Shown: in pieces, positions 43,329 to 53,951 of the stretch | How the letters are laid out: each line of letters begins with the position of its first letter | How positions within the stretch are numbered: the stretch's first letter is position 1 | Assembly: GCA_023376005.1 (NCBI GenBank) | Contig: CM042157.1 | Location: 20,766,258 to 20,830,257 of the forward strand | Length of the DNA: 64,000 bases | Reading direction: 5' to 3' | DNA from: Doryteuthis pealeii | Taxonomy: Eukaryota; Mollusca; Cephalopoda; Myopsida; Loliginidae | The notes under the pieces: model-generated | Told to the model about the DNA's origin: nothing | Databases searched by the model: none | The model's input: the letters and a program-made list of their open reading frames with translations, nothing else | Made by a program: the position numbers and the translations under genes

Positions 43329-44536
43329 TAATAATGGTGATTCGCTTCCGGTTTTTGTCTGTAACAAAAACTGCGTCACTGCTTACGTCACACTACGTAA
43401 AACGTCATCATCATAATGTCGTGCAGGCAGCATGGATATCCATGACAATCTCTCGCCAACCTTCCCTATCATTCATTGCACCTGGGAGTTCTTCCTCGCT
43501 GTAGCCAGCATCTTTACATAGCTGGTCAATGCAGGTCCTTGCTGGGCGGCCCACACTAGCATGTCCATGTGTTGGCTTCCACAGGAGAACATCGCTTATG
43601 AGTTCGTCCTTGCTTCTCCAGCAGTGTCATGCATGTCTAGTCCGTCTCACTAAGATGATCTGTGAGATAGGGGGCAGGTGACCATGCAGCTGCTCCCTAG
43701 TGGGGTGCTGTTTCCACGACTTGTTCAGTACTGCACGCAACATTCTTGTGCAGGTCCCATCTAGCTTACTCTCAAGGCGCCTCGTCAGGGTCCAGGTGGT
43801 GCAGCCATACAGCAGTACTGATATGACTACAGCCTGGAAGAAATGTCGCTTCAGCTTGTCAGTAAGATCAGATTTCCATATGCCTGACAGTTTGTTTGTG
43901 GCCAGCCATGCCTTTCCTATTCGTGCATTAATATCGTCATCTGTGGATGAGATATTACTACCTAGGTATGTGAATTGTTCTACTGGCTTAAGGGGCTTAC
44001 TGTCTAGTGTGGAGATGTCTCCTTTCTTTTTGAAGCTCATGAACTCTGTTTTATCGGAGTTCACAAAGAGGCCAATGTTTTTTGCTGCCTCCTCCAGGCT
44101 ATGTAGCTGTGACTCAGCCTGTGTCGGTGTATCTGCAAGAAGTGCGAGGTCATCCGCATAGTCTGCATCTGTGACTGTTTGTGCAGGGTATCTCCTGCTT
44201 CTTTCCTTTCTTAATGTAAAACCTTTTTCTTTTATGGTATCTAATGATGTTCGGAGTACATAACGTCATAACGTAGAATAAATACACTCAAATTTGAGCA
44301 TGAAATGTTAGACAGTCCTCATTGGATTTTTAAACAAGTTGTAATAAATACATACCTGGTATTATCTATCTATCTATATTTTTTATTTTAATATATATTT
44401 AAAGTTATCAGAACTAAGTTTCCATTTCAATTTTTTCAATTTTTTACTCCTTTAATAAATTCATTTTATTTTTTACTCGTTTAATAAATTTGATGATTTT
44501 ACTTTACTTATGATACAAACTCTCTGATATTAAATT
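43329..44536 (+). mobile_element. Helitron-like family 2, split by a LINE
   Basis: The left piece (43329-43408: ATTCGCTTCCGGTTTTTGTC, GTAACAAAAACTGCGTCACT) and right piece (44262-44536: AATAAATACACTCAAATTTG, TTAGACAGTCCTCATTGG) are contiguous in the intact copy at 52166-52550. The 3' hairpin is absent. Confidence 0.7.
43409..44261 (-). pseudogene. Non-LTR retrotransposon RT fragment with intact YADD, inserted with 8-bp duplication
   Basis: The minus strand is open over about 200 codons: LRKERSRRYPAQTVTDADYA then DDLALLADT, FVNSDKTEFMSFKKKG, EQFTYLGSNISS, SVLLYGCTTWTLTRRLE and HPTREQLHGHLPPIS. YADD is the RT active-site box. The following text is the thumb and C-terminal region of a widespread invertebrate LINE family. 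Fingers and endonuclease are missing (5' truncation at 44256). The 3' end carries an ATGATGATG tail. AACGTCAT occurs at 43401-43408 and 44262-44269, the target duplication. Confidence 0.88.
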
Positions 44537-44804
44537 TCAACAGCTAACTCCTAAATGGCTTATTTTAAATTTGAATGTGTAATAAAATTGGCCTCTGGTT
44601 TTTAGAAAAAAAACACCTGGTATTTCATCAAGTTTGAAACATTTATTCCAGTTTAAGTAAGGGCCAGAGTGGAGTGTCGCGTGGAATAGACTACTCAGCT
44701 TCTTGGATTCCATAATTAATCATCACAGTTAACACCCACAGTTAACAAGTGGCCCTATTGTGAGGATTTTACCCTACTGAAGAAGTGCAGTTGGTGTATT
44801 CTAA
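44537..44804. other. Intron; no gene seen
   Basis: Unassigned A/T-rich sequence. Confidence 0.45.
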
Positions 44805-45070
44805 AGATGATTTGTTTTGTTTTGTTCAATCAACCTCGGTGGGCCATTTAATGCCAATAAAGTTGTGAAATAAATTCATTCTTAATGCATGATACAATTT
44901 TTTTTATCAACTCATGTTTTTCGATTTAAACCATAGATGGGACCCTAACAAGTACTACCACTCTGGCTCAGTGTGGCCCAGGGAGCAATGGTGATGAAGG
45001 GGTGCTCCACATTCCCCAAACCTCCAAAACTGGAACCTCATAATCAGATAGAGTTTAACATTCCCAGGAC
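44805..45070 (-). mobile_element. I-like LINE 3'-UTR copy
   Basis: The minus strand shows GTTAAACTCTATCTGATTAT, GAGGTTCCAGTTTTGGAGG, CCCTTCATCACCATTGCTCC, GGGTCCCATCTATGGTTTAA and GGCATTAAATGGCCCACCGA, in family order. Confidence 0.75.
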
Positions 45071-45615
45071 ATGTAGAAAATGAATATATCAAACATTCAG
45101 AGATTTGACTGCATAAAAATTACAAAAGCATCAGTAATATTTAAGATAAAAAACGAGTATAACTGATAACTGATTATTTGAATATAATGTTTATATATTA
45201 TTCTAGATATAGACATTATTCTGTTCAACTTTTGGCTAGATTGACTTCTGCTATCAACTGCTCTTTTCTTGACCCCCCGAAATTCTGGAATCAATTTTAG
45301 CAGCAAAAGTCAATTTTTCTAGTTGCAACCCTCTTAATTAAGAAATTCCCGTAGCCAGTGACAAATTTCGTTTTTCAATCCAAACTCGGCCATCCCCGGG
45401 GCCCGACTTCTTGTGTCCGTGTCTGCGTCTCGGTCTCTACTTCCTGACTGTCTGCTCGCCTTTTTAAAACGAGAATTATTTTTGTAAGAGCCCGGGCAGC
45501 TTCTGTACCGTTTGCAATTTCCCCAAATTGCGCGTTTAGCTGTTGGAACAGCTCAACACTAGAAACGTCCGGGTGATCGTCAATGTACTCCCCTATCCAC
45601 TCTGATACAACAGGT
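45071..45615. other. Intron; no gene seen
   Basis: A GC-richer stretch at 45380-45480 (GGCCATCCCCGGGGCCCGAC) stands out but encodes nothing recognisable. Confidence 0.4.
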
Positions 45616-45616
45616 T

Positions 45617-45763
45617 ACAAGAGCTGGTGCTAGGTGTGGCGCTCCACCTCAGACGCCAAAAACAATCTCCTTGGTCTAGCGCTATTGAAAAGGGGATAGA
45701 CTCCCTCGCTGACTGGCTAATACCGATTTTAGGCCGCCCCGACGACTTTACTTTACTTACTTT
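45617..45763 (+). mobile_element. SINE-B copy, 5'-truncated
   Basis: From AGAGCTGGTGCTAGGTGTGG to the GACGACTTTACTTTACTTAC tail. Confidence 0.82.
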
Positions 45764-46405
45764 CAGAACATCTTTCTTACAAAATAAAAACAACAGTGCC
45801 CTCCTTGAAAATCCGCGTGAAAAATGATGGGTTTAAGTCGAACTCCATTATCGATTTTACTTCCCTTTATCAATCCAACGTATCATTGACTTGTATCGCT
45901 ATCCTAGCGTTTCTGTTTTTCTTTCCTTGAGGTTCAATATATTTCTTTTCCCATTTCGCCTTTCTTAAAAGTACCATTCAAAGACATCGATTTTTTTGCC
46001 CAAACTTCAAAGTAGATGCCAAAAGAAGGGAGCTGTACAAATACACGCAATACTTTCAACCCAAACATTTTAACAGCTTGAATTTCTTTTTTTTTTTTTT
46101 TTTAAGAAATAACGAGGTAAAAATTTTGAGTTTTTATATTCCGCTGAGTTTTTAAAAAAAACTTTTTGAAATAGATTGCGTGTATCAGTTTCGGAATCTG
46201 AATACATTTTGTTGTTGTGTAATGTATATTTACAGGGCTTTGCGTAGACCAGCACAATAGCTCCTTTAAAAACGCCCGTAATGGAGAATTTGTATTGGTA
46301 TATATATCTACCTAACCCCACCTCGGCCACGGGCACTCAGTGATACAAGACCAATTCTAAGCTGCTTTAGAATAGATGTTTTGCAGAACAAAATTGTGCA
46401 AGAAC
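45764..46405. other. Intron; no gene seen
   Basis: Poly-T at 46085-46103; otherwise unassigned. Confidence 0.45.
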
Positions 46406-46409
46406 AGAA

Positions 46410-46598
46410 TCAAAGGTGTCATGCCTTTAAAATGGACACGACGGGACGAGTTCAAATCCAACTATGGCTAAATAGTAGGACAGATTGAGCTCTTTAATTT
46501 GGTTAGACAACCAGTCTAGGAGAAGGAAAACTCTAAATTCAAATCTGTTGAACTCTTCTTAAAAATGATCTTGTATCCCATGCTGTTCGTGCTGAGGG

Positions 46599-46600
<2 letters not shown>
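46410..46600 (+). mobile_element. SINE-A, degenerate
   Basis: B-box-like GAGTTCAAATCCAACTATGG, then the body with a deletion, to GAGGGATTAATATATA and a (TA)n tail. Confidence 0.75.

Positions 46601-46654
<54 letters not shown>
46601..46654. repeat. (TA)n microsatellite
   Basis: SINE tail-like TA array. Confidence 0.95.
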
Positions 46655-46659
<5 letters not shown>

Positions 46660-46797
46660 AAAAGATAAATAAATAAAGGAAAGAACATGTTGAATGGATA
46701 AAATTAATTTAATTTTGAGTTAACCACACATGTTTCGGCCAGGAGTTTGTTCATGTACACATTGCATTCTATTTATTATTATTTTTAATATGAAATA

Positions 46798-46798
46798 A

Positions 46799-46868
<70 letters not shown>

Positions 46869-46869
46869 G
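46798..46869. repeat. (AAT)n microsatellite
   Basis: About 70 bp of clean AAT repeats. Confidence 0.96.
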
Positions 46870-46918
46870 AAAATTAAAAGATATTTAAGTATACAAAGAA
46901 AAACGACCTTCTTTGAGG

Positions 46919-46968
46919 TAAAATGTTTGATATTTGAAAATATCAAACATTTGGAAATATCAAACATT
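46919..46968. repeat. Triple inverted TTTGATATTT hairpin
   Basis: AAATGTTTGATATTTGAAAA followed by its inverse and a further AAATATCAAACATT copy. A small hairpin just upstream of a Helitron-like insertion. Confidence 0.7.
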
Positions 46969-46989
46969 CAACATTTTCTATTTAATATA

Positions 46990-47584
46990 CTAGCAAATAT
47001 ATGCACCCGCCGGGTGCAAGTATTTAAGTTTTAATGTAATAAAATATTATGTTAACTTAGAAAAGGTAATGGAACTAAATAAGATGCCGATAAAAAGATT
47101 TGAAACAGAGGGGGAACAACTAAAACTTGCTTTTTCTTCCCTCCCGTCTTCATTGCTAAATTTTCATAATTTAACTATTTAGTTAAATTAGGAAGTAAAG
47201 AATAGAATTACTATTAATATTGTTAATGGATTTATTGGAGAGATTTTTGCTCATATTCATTAAGATAAAACCAAACAATTAGAAATCAATAATACTGAGC
47301 ACATATTTATTAAAATCAAATTTTTAATATCAATATGCAAATTAGCCTACCCTGCACACTGCAAACCACTATATTTTGTATATATAAATACAATTGCATG
47401 TTAATAATATGTGGATATGGTCAACTGTATTAATAATGTAAAACAATTTTATTAATAATTGAGGTTTGAATAAAAAATAAAATAATGGAGAATGTGATGT
47501 ATAATAACTAAGGGAATTGTGACTCGATTAGTAATATAGTTTCGGTTACAGACAGAAAAACACACAATCTCCATTATAATAAGA
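46990..47584 (-). mobile_element. Miniature Helitron-like element, family 1, intact ends
   Basis: CTAG at 46990-46993, hairpin CACCCGCCGGGTG, TCTTATTATAATGG (minus) at the other end, A and T as flanks. 595 bp. Confidence 0.8.
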
Positions 47585-48420
47585 TATATACGGGATGTTA
47601 CAAGGGATAGATATTTATTCTTGGTGGTAAAATCGACGCTATAACATTTCGGTCTTCATGACTTCCTTCAGGGCATGAGATGAGTTCTTGTGTCGGAGGA
47701 TTCAATTCTTTTTCTAAAGAGGTATCTTTGGTCGCTAGTGACAGGAAGTGGTGGTTGGTTGCTGCTTATGTGGGGTGTATGTTTGGGATGGAGGTATCCG
47801 TTGATTATGGGGGGGGGGCAGTTGGGACAGTATTGTCGGACTGATTTCCTATTTTACCCCCCCCCCACACACACACACATATATATATATATACTAATCT
47901 TGGAGATCAGGAATAAAACACGATTGAATTCTTGTTTAAATCAATATTTGTGTGCGAATACCAGTTCTTCATTTTCAAAATCATATGAAGAAGCAGCCTT
48001 TGCAGTTTGGACTATCTATAACTGCTGTTTTCTTAATTTCAGAGAAGTTAAAATACTTCAAATACAAATTGTCACAACGGTTTCAATTTTTTTTTTTTTC
48101 GGAGGAAGCACTTATCGATAAATAATTACTTACAAGTTTTGTCTGGTAGATTTTAAATAACTGCGAATATGCTTACAACAAGAAAAATGAGAGGATAATT
48201 TTATTCTGTGTATGTACTTTTTATTTGTGTTCAGAATTATATATATATATATACTTGTTGGTAAATCCTCGCGGTGAGAAAAAAAACAGCAAATAGTTTG
48301 ATTGTAAAAATATACTACCAAACATAACCCGGGAAAAAAAAATTGGGAAAAAAAGAGAAGTCCAAGATAATCGTACCAACTAAAAATAGTCTAACGGTAC
48401 AATATTTGGCCAAAAGAAAA
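47585..48420. other. Intron; no gene recognised
   Basis: A 143-codon plus-strand frame at 47690-48121 includes CA/TA repeat codons and has no recognisable domain. At 47640-47680, CATTTCGGTCTTCATGAC and CTTCAGGGCATGAG resemble the termini of the ribozyme-type repeats but are degenerate. Confidence 0.4.
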
Positions 48421-48425
48421 AAACA

Positions 48426-48471
<46 letters not shown>
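48426..48471. repeat. (TA)n microsatellite
   Basis: TA repeats. Confidence 0.95.
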
Positions 48472-48474
<3 letters not shown>

Positions 48475-48554
48475 TACAAAACGTAAAAAGTGCTCAATAC
48501 CTGAGTAGAGCAAATAATAAAGATAAATCTAAGGAGTCAGATAAACCTACAAAA

Positions 48555-48614
48555 AGTTTCGCTTAATGCTCTTCAGGGCTAAGATCTTAGCTCTGAAGAG
48601 CATTAAGCGAAACT
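48555..48614. repeat. 60-bp near-perfect palindrome
   Basis: AGTTTCGCTTAATGCTCTTC at the left is exactly inverted at the right, around GCTAAGATCTTAGC; only one mismatched pair. Both strands read CTGAAGAGCATTAAGCGAAA, a CUGANGA...GAAA arrangement like hammerhead core boxes with a very short stem II. A related single arm lies at 59350-59375. Confidence 0.8.
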
Positions 48615-48626
48615 CATTAGATTCAT

Positions 48627-48629
<3 letters not shown>

Positions 48630-48719
<90 letters not shown>
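48630..48719. repeat. (TA)n(GT)n microsatellite
   Basis: About 46 bp TA then about 44 bp GT. Confidence 0.96.
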
Positions 48720-48845
48720 ATATATCTATAAATGCGTGCTGAAATTAAGGCTGTTCATTTCTAAAATGATTATTATTCCCTAAATTCTATACAAATAATG
48801 TGCGTTTTTTTTAAATAAATAAACTTTGTTAATTGTATTTTTCAG

Positions 48846-48950
48846 ATGAAAGATTTAACGAGTGATTACGTAGCTCGATTCATCGGAAGTTGTATCGATC
48901 CTCCTAACATGTGCATTATGATGGAGTACTGTCCAAAAGGAAGTCTACAG
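48846..48950 (+). CDS. Exon of the receptor guanylyl cyclase: kinase-homology domain, strands beta4-beta5 and hinge
   Basis: An internal exon of 105 nt (35 codons, phase 0 at both ends) between acceptor TTGTATTTTTCAG and donor GTAAGTCAAC, both strong. It reads MKDLTSDYVARFIG, then DPPNMCIMMEYCPKGSLQ. The family form is HM-x-D-x-x-x-x-x-LTRFIGAC-x-DPPNICIVTEYCPRGSLQ, diagnostic for the kinase-homology domain of membrane guanylyl cyclases. Joined to 2333-2410 it gives EIKH|MKDL, exactly the family register, so these are neighbouring exons. The next exon would begin with the DILEN-type segment and is not seen up to 64000. In the family this domain is a pseudokinase that binds ATP and controls cGMP synthesis. 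Which ligand the receptor binds cannot be told. Confidence 0.92.
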
Positions 48951-49103
48951 GTAAGTCAACAGAATTATTAGATCTTTACCTACCAATTTTCTCCCACGAC
49001 TATACCAAATTTTCTTGATATTTTTACCTGTATGGTCTGATATTTCACTATCCTAAGTTCACTATTTTTTCACATCAAAACTCATTCTATTCAAATAACG
49101 TCC

Positions 49104-49106
<3 letters not shown>
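48951..49106. other. Start of the following intron
   Basis: Donor GTAAGTCAAC then A/T-rich sequence. No further exon of this gene is visible to the end of the window. Confidence 0.6.
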
Positions 49107-49170
<64 letters not shown>

Positions 49171-49171
49171 G
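49107..49171. repeat. (ATT)n array = LINE-R 3' tail
   Basis: Clean ATT array abutting the LINE-R 3' end. Confidence 0.95.
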
Positions 49172-49890
49172 AGTGTTTTTCACACCAGTGTTAGCTGATG
49201 GTATTTTACTGGAGTCCAAGCAACAACAAGACTCCTTAGGTTTACATGGCTCTTCTGAGTATTCTAGCCGATTGCAGCAATGCAGTAGTCTGGATGGTCT
49301 TAATTCTTCCTCTGATTTCCAGATCCTCCAGTCTTTTTTCCAAGCTTTTTGTCACCATTCCAACTGCAACAACTACAATTGATATCACTTTTACTCTCCA
49401 ATCCACAGCTTTTTCAATTCTTGGCAAGGTCCAGGTATTTGTCTATCTTTTCGTTTCCTTCAGCTTCACCATATGATCGGCTGGAACTCTAAAATCCAAC
49501 AGTTGACGAGTTCTCTTTTTTTTTTTTTTTGTTAATCAACACTACGTCTGGTCTCCTGGCTGGGATAGGGGTATCTGTCTTTATCTCGAACTCCCAGATA
49601 ATGTTATGCATTTCATTCTCAAGGACAGCTTCTGGTTTATGCATATACCATTTTGTGTATGGTCAAACTTTAATTTTTTGCATAATTCTCAGTGGATCAC
49701 TTTCCCAACCCAGTCGTGCCTAGTTTTGTATTCCCGTTGTGCTAGTTTACTACATTCACTTAATACATGGTTTACAGTCTCATCTCTGTCACCGCACAGT
49801 CTACATTTACTGTTTGTTGTGTCTTATCAATTTTTTACTTTGATATAATTTGTTCTTATGGAATTATTTTGTGCAGCAATTATTGGCGAT
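49172..49890 (-). pseudogene. LINE-R C-terminal copy
   Basis: Same order as 39545-40490 on the minus strand, frameshifted: CRLCGDRDETVNHVLSEC-like Cys cluster, WYMHKPEAVLENEMHNI, RRPDVVLINKK, PADHMVKLKETKR, VDWRVKVISIVVVAVGMVTK and RRIKTIQTTALLQSARILR. About 20% diverged from the other copies. Confidence 0.8.
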
Positions 49891-49892
49891 TC

Positions 49893-49899
49893 AGCATTA

Positions 49900-49936
<37 letters not shown>
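49893..49936. repeat. (ATT)n array
   Basis: Short ATT array between LINE-R and a SINE-B scrap. Confidence 0.92.
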
Positions 49937-49937
<1 letters not shown>

Positions 49938-49996
49938 GGCAGCTAGCGGTAGGTGTAGCGCTCCAACTCCGACTTCTACTGCAAATGGACCATAAA
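49938..49996 (+). mobile_element. SINE-B scrap
   Basis: GGCAGCTAGCGGTAGGTGTAGCGCTCCAAC matches the SINE-B core with several changes. Confidence 0.5.
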
Positions 49997-50291
49997 ATGA
50001 GCCCTTTACTTTTTCTGAACTTTTACAGTTGAGGTTTGATAATTTGTATTATTTGGATTTTTCGGACTGTTGTCCTCATCTTTATTATTATATATACAAT
50101 GCTTTGGCCAATGTACCCTCCGGCCTTCTTCATGTGTTTTTTTTATCAAACTCAGGAAAATTCTTCTTGAAATCTGGACCCTTAATTTCATAATCGGAAG
50201 CCTTCACAGAACTTCGAACCGAACCCTTTATTCAAATATCGGGGTAGACTGTTCTCATCCCGCTAAGCATGAACGGGTACAAATATTAATC

Positions 50292-50404
50292 TATGTTAAC
50301 TATGGTTATTTCCTATAATTCCAACATAAACAAAGGGGAACCACTCATGACTGATACATTATTTATTTATTTTCCCATTAAACTAACCCTAACCCTAAAC
50401 CCTA

Positions 50405-50440
<36 letters not shown>

Positions 50441-50548
50441 CGTCTTCTTTTTTCCTAGTAGATAAATTAATAATTTATCAGTCAAGAGTGGTTCCCCTTT
50501 GTTTATTGTTGGAGTTATCGGAAATAACCTTCACTATTCTATGTTATT
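50292..50548. mobile_element. Foldback element carrying telomere-like repeats
   Basis: Left arm 50292-50357 (ATGTTAACTATGGTTATTTC ... GGGGAACCACTCATGACTGA) and right arm about 50475-50548 (TCAGTCAAGAGTGGTTCCCC ...) are inverted copies. Between them lie (CCCTAA)n-type repeats. Confidence 0.75.
50384..50440. repeat. Interstitial telomere-like repeats, CCCTAA/CCCTAAA
   Basis: About nine units, mixing CCCTAA (animal TTAGGG type) and CCCTAAA. Too short to be a chromosome end, and flanked by inverted arms. Confidence 0.93.
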
Positions 50549-50731
50549 ATCGCCCGTGGTCAGGATTGAAGCTGCAACCAACAGATTATTGTCACTTAGA
50601 ACTGTATTAACTAAAAAAACGTAATAAGAGTAAATGAAAAAAAAATCTTACATAAGTATGAAGGTAAATATTCTATATAAAAAGAATATTAGTTTCATAA
50701 GTTCCCAAAATTCATGATGGATCGTTTAGTT

Positions 50732-51161
50732 CAATGGTTCTCAACCTTTATTTTTACGTATTGACCCCCTTTTAATTCTATTTTACTCTGGTGGAACCCC
50801 CATAGCCATTCGTTGTTTAAAAATCCCATTGTATTTTTATAGTTAAATACATTTTTCTTGCCTGGGTCCCAAATTATGTTATATTTTTATGTTATATTTT
50901 ATACATTAGAATTTTAACCAAACAATTCTTTCCAAATAATTTTAATTCCCCTGAAAACATTGAAGGTTTAGACACTTCTCAACCCTTCTTTTACGTATTG
51001 ACCCCATTTTAATCCTATTTTACTCTGGTGGACCCCCCATAGCCATTCATTGTTTAAAAATCCCATTGTATTTTTATAGTTAAATACATTTTACTTGCCT
51101 GGGTCCCAAAAATATTATATGGTCCCCGGAGGTCCACATGGACCCCGGTTGAGAACCACTG
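50732..51161. mobile_element. hAT-type MITE with perfect 8-bp target duplication
   Basis: The ends CAATGGTTCTCAACC and GGTTGAGAACCACTG are 15-bp terminal inverted repeats with one mismatch, of the CAGTGGTTCTCAACC type common to hAT elements. GTTTAGTT is repeated exactly at 50724-50731 and 51162-51169. Inside, a unit of about 140 bp (TTTTACGTATTGACCCC ... TTGCCTGGGTCCC) is tandemly duplicated. 430 bp, no transposase. Confidence 0.92.
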
Positions 51162-51169
51162 GTTTAGTT

Positions 51170-51589
51170 AGACACATAGCGCACGAATATGAGGTTTGAG
51201 TTGATACCGAGGGCACATCGGCTAAAACGTTGTGTATATATCAATAAAATCAATAAAGATGAGGGCAACAGTCCGAAAAATTCAAATAATATAAACCCCT
51301 TTTATTGTTCGTGACAGTTGGCTTCGTAAATGATCCCGTCATTGTAGGATGATTTTTTAAGTCCTTTGTCGAATTCTTAAAAGCGCTACTGGCTAAGCTT
51401 TATCTGTAAAAATGTTTAATATCAAGATTTTTCTTTTCTTTTTTTTTTCTTTATGTAGTCGACTTCGTTTCAGTGCTTCGTTATAAAATGCCTTTTGGTA
51501 CAATAATCATACTGGAATATGTTTGTTACAGATTCAATAAGACTCATCTGCATATACTCTGGTAAATAGCCATGAGCAGAATTAGTTTG
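51170..51589. other. Intron; no gene seen
   Basis: Unassigned. Confidence 0.45.
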
Positions 51590-51710
51590 TTTTTTTTGTG
51601 TGTTTTTTTTTAATTTTATTTATTTATTTTTATTTATTTATTTTTATTTTTTTATTTTATTATTTATTTTATTTTTTTTATTTTTTTTTTTTTTTTTTTT
51701 TTGGGGGGGG
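51590..51710. repeat. T-rich (TTTAT)n tract ending in poly-G
   Basis: TTTATTTAT-type repeats, a long T run and GGGGGGGGGG. Confidence 0.9.
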
Positions 51711-52160
51711 GGGCTACATGAGTTATTATTGAGTGTAAATTGCATCAGAAAATGTAAAAGTTTGCAATAACAATCCCACAAGAACTGCTTCACATGTTAC
51801 GTTGAGAGGTTTTATCTCAGATGATTCGCTTTGAGGTGTTTTTTCAATCGTCGTCAACTTGAACGGTTGTTTACAAGAAAGTGTATAGTTCGGGTTATTA
51901 AAAAAGTATCTAAAAAGAAAAAAAAAACATTTAATATATTTTTCTATTACTTTCACTGTGAATCAAACGTGCATATACATGATTATGCAATGGTGACATA
52001 TTGCATCAAAAAATGCATTGTCTAGGTTGGCTTGACACCGGCACGTTGATGAAGATTCAACAGTTATTTTTCACTTTAAGAAAAGTATATGACAACGTTA
52101 TTCTTCTTGTCTGTCTCTCTATATTTTTCTGTTGTCTTTACGAACGATGATGTAACATTT
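51711..52160. other. Intron; no gene seen
   Basis: Unassigned; the short frames here have no recognisable domain. Confidence 0.45.
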
Positions 52161-52165
52161 CAATA

Positions 52166-52550
52166 TCAATAATGGAGATTCGCTTCCGGTTTTTGTCTGT
52201 AACAAAAATTACGTCACTGCTTACGCCACATTACCCAAAATCGTTATAACAGAATAAATACACTCAAAATTTGAACATGCAATATTAGACAGTCCTCATT
52301 GTTTTTTTAAACAAGTTTTAATAAATACATGACTGGTATTATATATCTATTTTGTTTTATTTTAATATATATTTAAAGTTTACATTTCAAATTGTTTTAT
52401 TTTTTAATCCTTTAATGAATTTGATGATTTTACTTATTTAGGGTACAAACTCGCTGACATTGAATTTTTTATTCCCACCCATCAGGCAATATGTTTCAAA
52501 AATCTATTTTTACATCGCCCGGAGGGCGTTTTTTATTTTGTACCCGTTTC
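52166..52550 (+). mobile_element. Helitron-like family 2, most complete copy
   Basis: Starts TCAATAATGGAGATTCGC after A. It passes AAAATTACGTCACTGCTTAC, TTGAACATGCAATATTAGAC and ATTGAATTTTTTATTCCCAC, and ends CGCCC-GGA-GGGCG hairpin then TTTTTTATTTTGTAC. The final CTAG is replaced here but present in copy a (19570). Confidence 0.65.
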
Positions 52551-53160
52551 TATAATTTGTAATAAAAATCCTAATGAATGCCATTATATTTAAATGGTAT
52601 TACGTTAGGGAGAGATAATTACGTGTAATGAGAAACCATAACACAGATAGACTTTGGAAAGCTTTATTCTACCTCAAATATTTGGTACACTTACTAAGAG
52701 CTTATATAGTCTAGTATTTCCTAGAGAGTTCTCCAAATAGGAGCAGTCAGAAAGTAGAGGAGGTAACTTTCAATTAATTATTAAATTACGTTTTTATTTA
52801 TTTATTTATTTTTGTTATTCGAAACAATGATACGTAATTTAGTTGGTTTGCTGGTTGGTTAGATTTTACGCCATTTGACTGTTGTGAGTGTGACATTCTG
52901 TTACAACCTTATGGGCCATCTTTTAGGCTTTGAGCAAGAGCGCTTGTCCAGCGGAAATACTCGATAAAGAATCCTTTGGTTCTCCTTAGTATTGTAAGTT
53001 CCTCCTCAATGATTGCAAATGAACTGTGGCACGTATCAGTGTTTAAGTAGTGAATCAGCCACGCATTATGGCTGTTGATTGGCGGAGGAATAAACCACGC
53101 GACCTAGCCCAGTCTATACATTTCGGTGGTGTATTGCAGGACACCTCATATACTAAGATA
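52551..53160. other. Intron; no gene seen
   Basis: A TTGGTTTGCTGGTTGGTTAG tract at 52840 looks like an inverse LINE tail; otherwise unassigned. Confidence 0.4.
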
Positions 53161-53224
53161 TTCCAACACATTCATTGGCTTTAATAGACAATAGTCGAGT
53201 GATAAGAAGGATAACTTTAAATTT

Positions 53225-53460
53225 ATTGATTGTGATGCTTATGTTCTGCATATTTGGAGTGAGAGTGGAGTACCTCGACATTGTCATTACTCCTAGGAGC
53301 ACCCTAACTCCGAGTGGTCATGGTTGTTAGAATTCTATCTATGGGTTAAATAGATCTGCTGTGAAATTATTCGTATTTGATTGGAACTTGTGTCAAAAAA
53401 ACACTTAAGAAACAACTACACAAGAAAGTTAACATAACCCAAAACGGGTTGAAATTCCAT
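53225..53460 (+). mobile_element. I-like LINE 3'-UTR, diverged copy
   Basis: GAGAGTGGAGTACCTCGACA, CATTACTCCTAGGAGCACCC and GAATTCTATCTATGGGTTAA follow the family order. Confidence 0.6.
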
Positions 53461-53481
53461 TAATTAATCAAGCTACTCACT

Positions 53482-53546
53482 CACTACTACTACTACTACT
53501 ACTACTACTAAAAATAACAACAGTGCCCTCATGACCACACACACAA

Positions 53547-53577
<31 letters not shown>

Positions 53578-53578
53578 A
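53482..53578. repeat. (ACT)n and (CA)n(TA)n microsatellites
   Basis: An ACT array at 53482-53510 and CA/TA at 53536-53578. Confidence 0.93.
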
Positions 53579-53586
53579 AGATGATA

Positions 53587-53866
53587 GGAAGCGGATAGTG
53601 TAATGGTTAAAGTCATGGGAAATGGATTTGTCGCCCCGAGTTCAAATCCTGGACGTGGTAATTGCATTTCACCTAGCGCTAATACCCTTGGGAAAGGTAT
53701 GAATACTACTCTCCCTCCAGCTATGTTTAAATGGCAGGGCAGACTGGGCTCTTTAACCTTGGTTAGGCAACCGGTCTAGGAGAAGGAAAACTCTAAATTC
53801 AAACCTGTTGAACTCCGCTTAATAAATTTACCTTGTGTCGCATCCTGCTCGTGCGGAGGGGTTGGT
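53587..53866 (+). mobile_element. SINE-A, full length
   Basis: Head GGAAGCGGATAGTGTAATGG, B-box-like GAGTTCAAATCCTGG, complete body to GGAGGGGTTGGTA, then (TA)n. AAAGATGAT occurs on both sides (53577-53585 and 53881-53889), a likely target duplication. Confidence 0.9.
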
Positions 53867-53893
53867 AAATATATATATATAAAGATGATACAA

Positions 53894-53951
<58 letters not shown>

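Noticed and set aside
43409..44261. RT open frame as a domesticated host gene
   Set aside because: 5'-truncated, with a target duplication and 3' repeat tail: an ordinary LINE insertion.
47690..48121. 143-codon plus-strand frame
   Set aside because: Runs through CA/TA repeats and poly-T, no recognisable domain, no splice context.
50384..50440. Chromosome end
   Set aside because: Only about nine mixed units, with non-telomeric sequence and other transposons on both sides.
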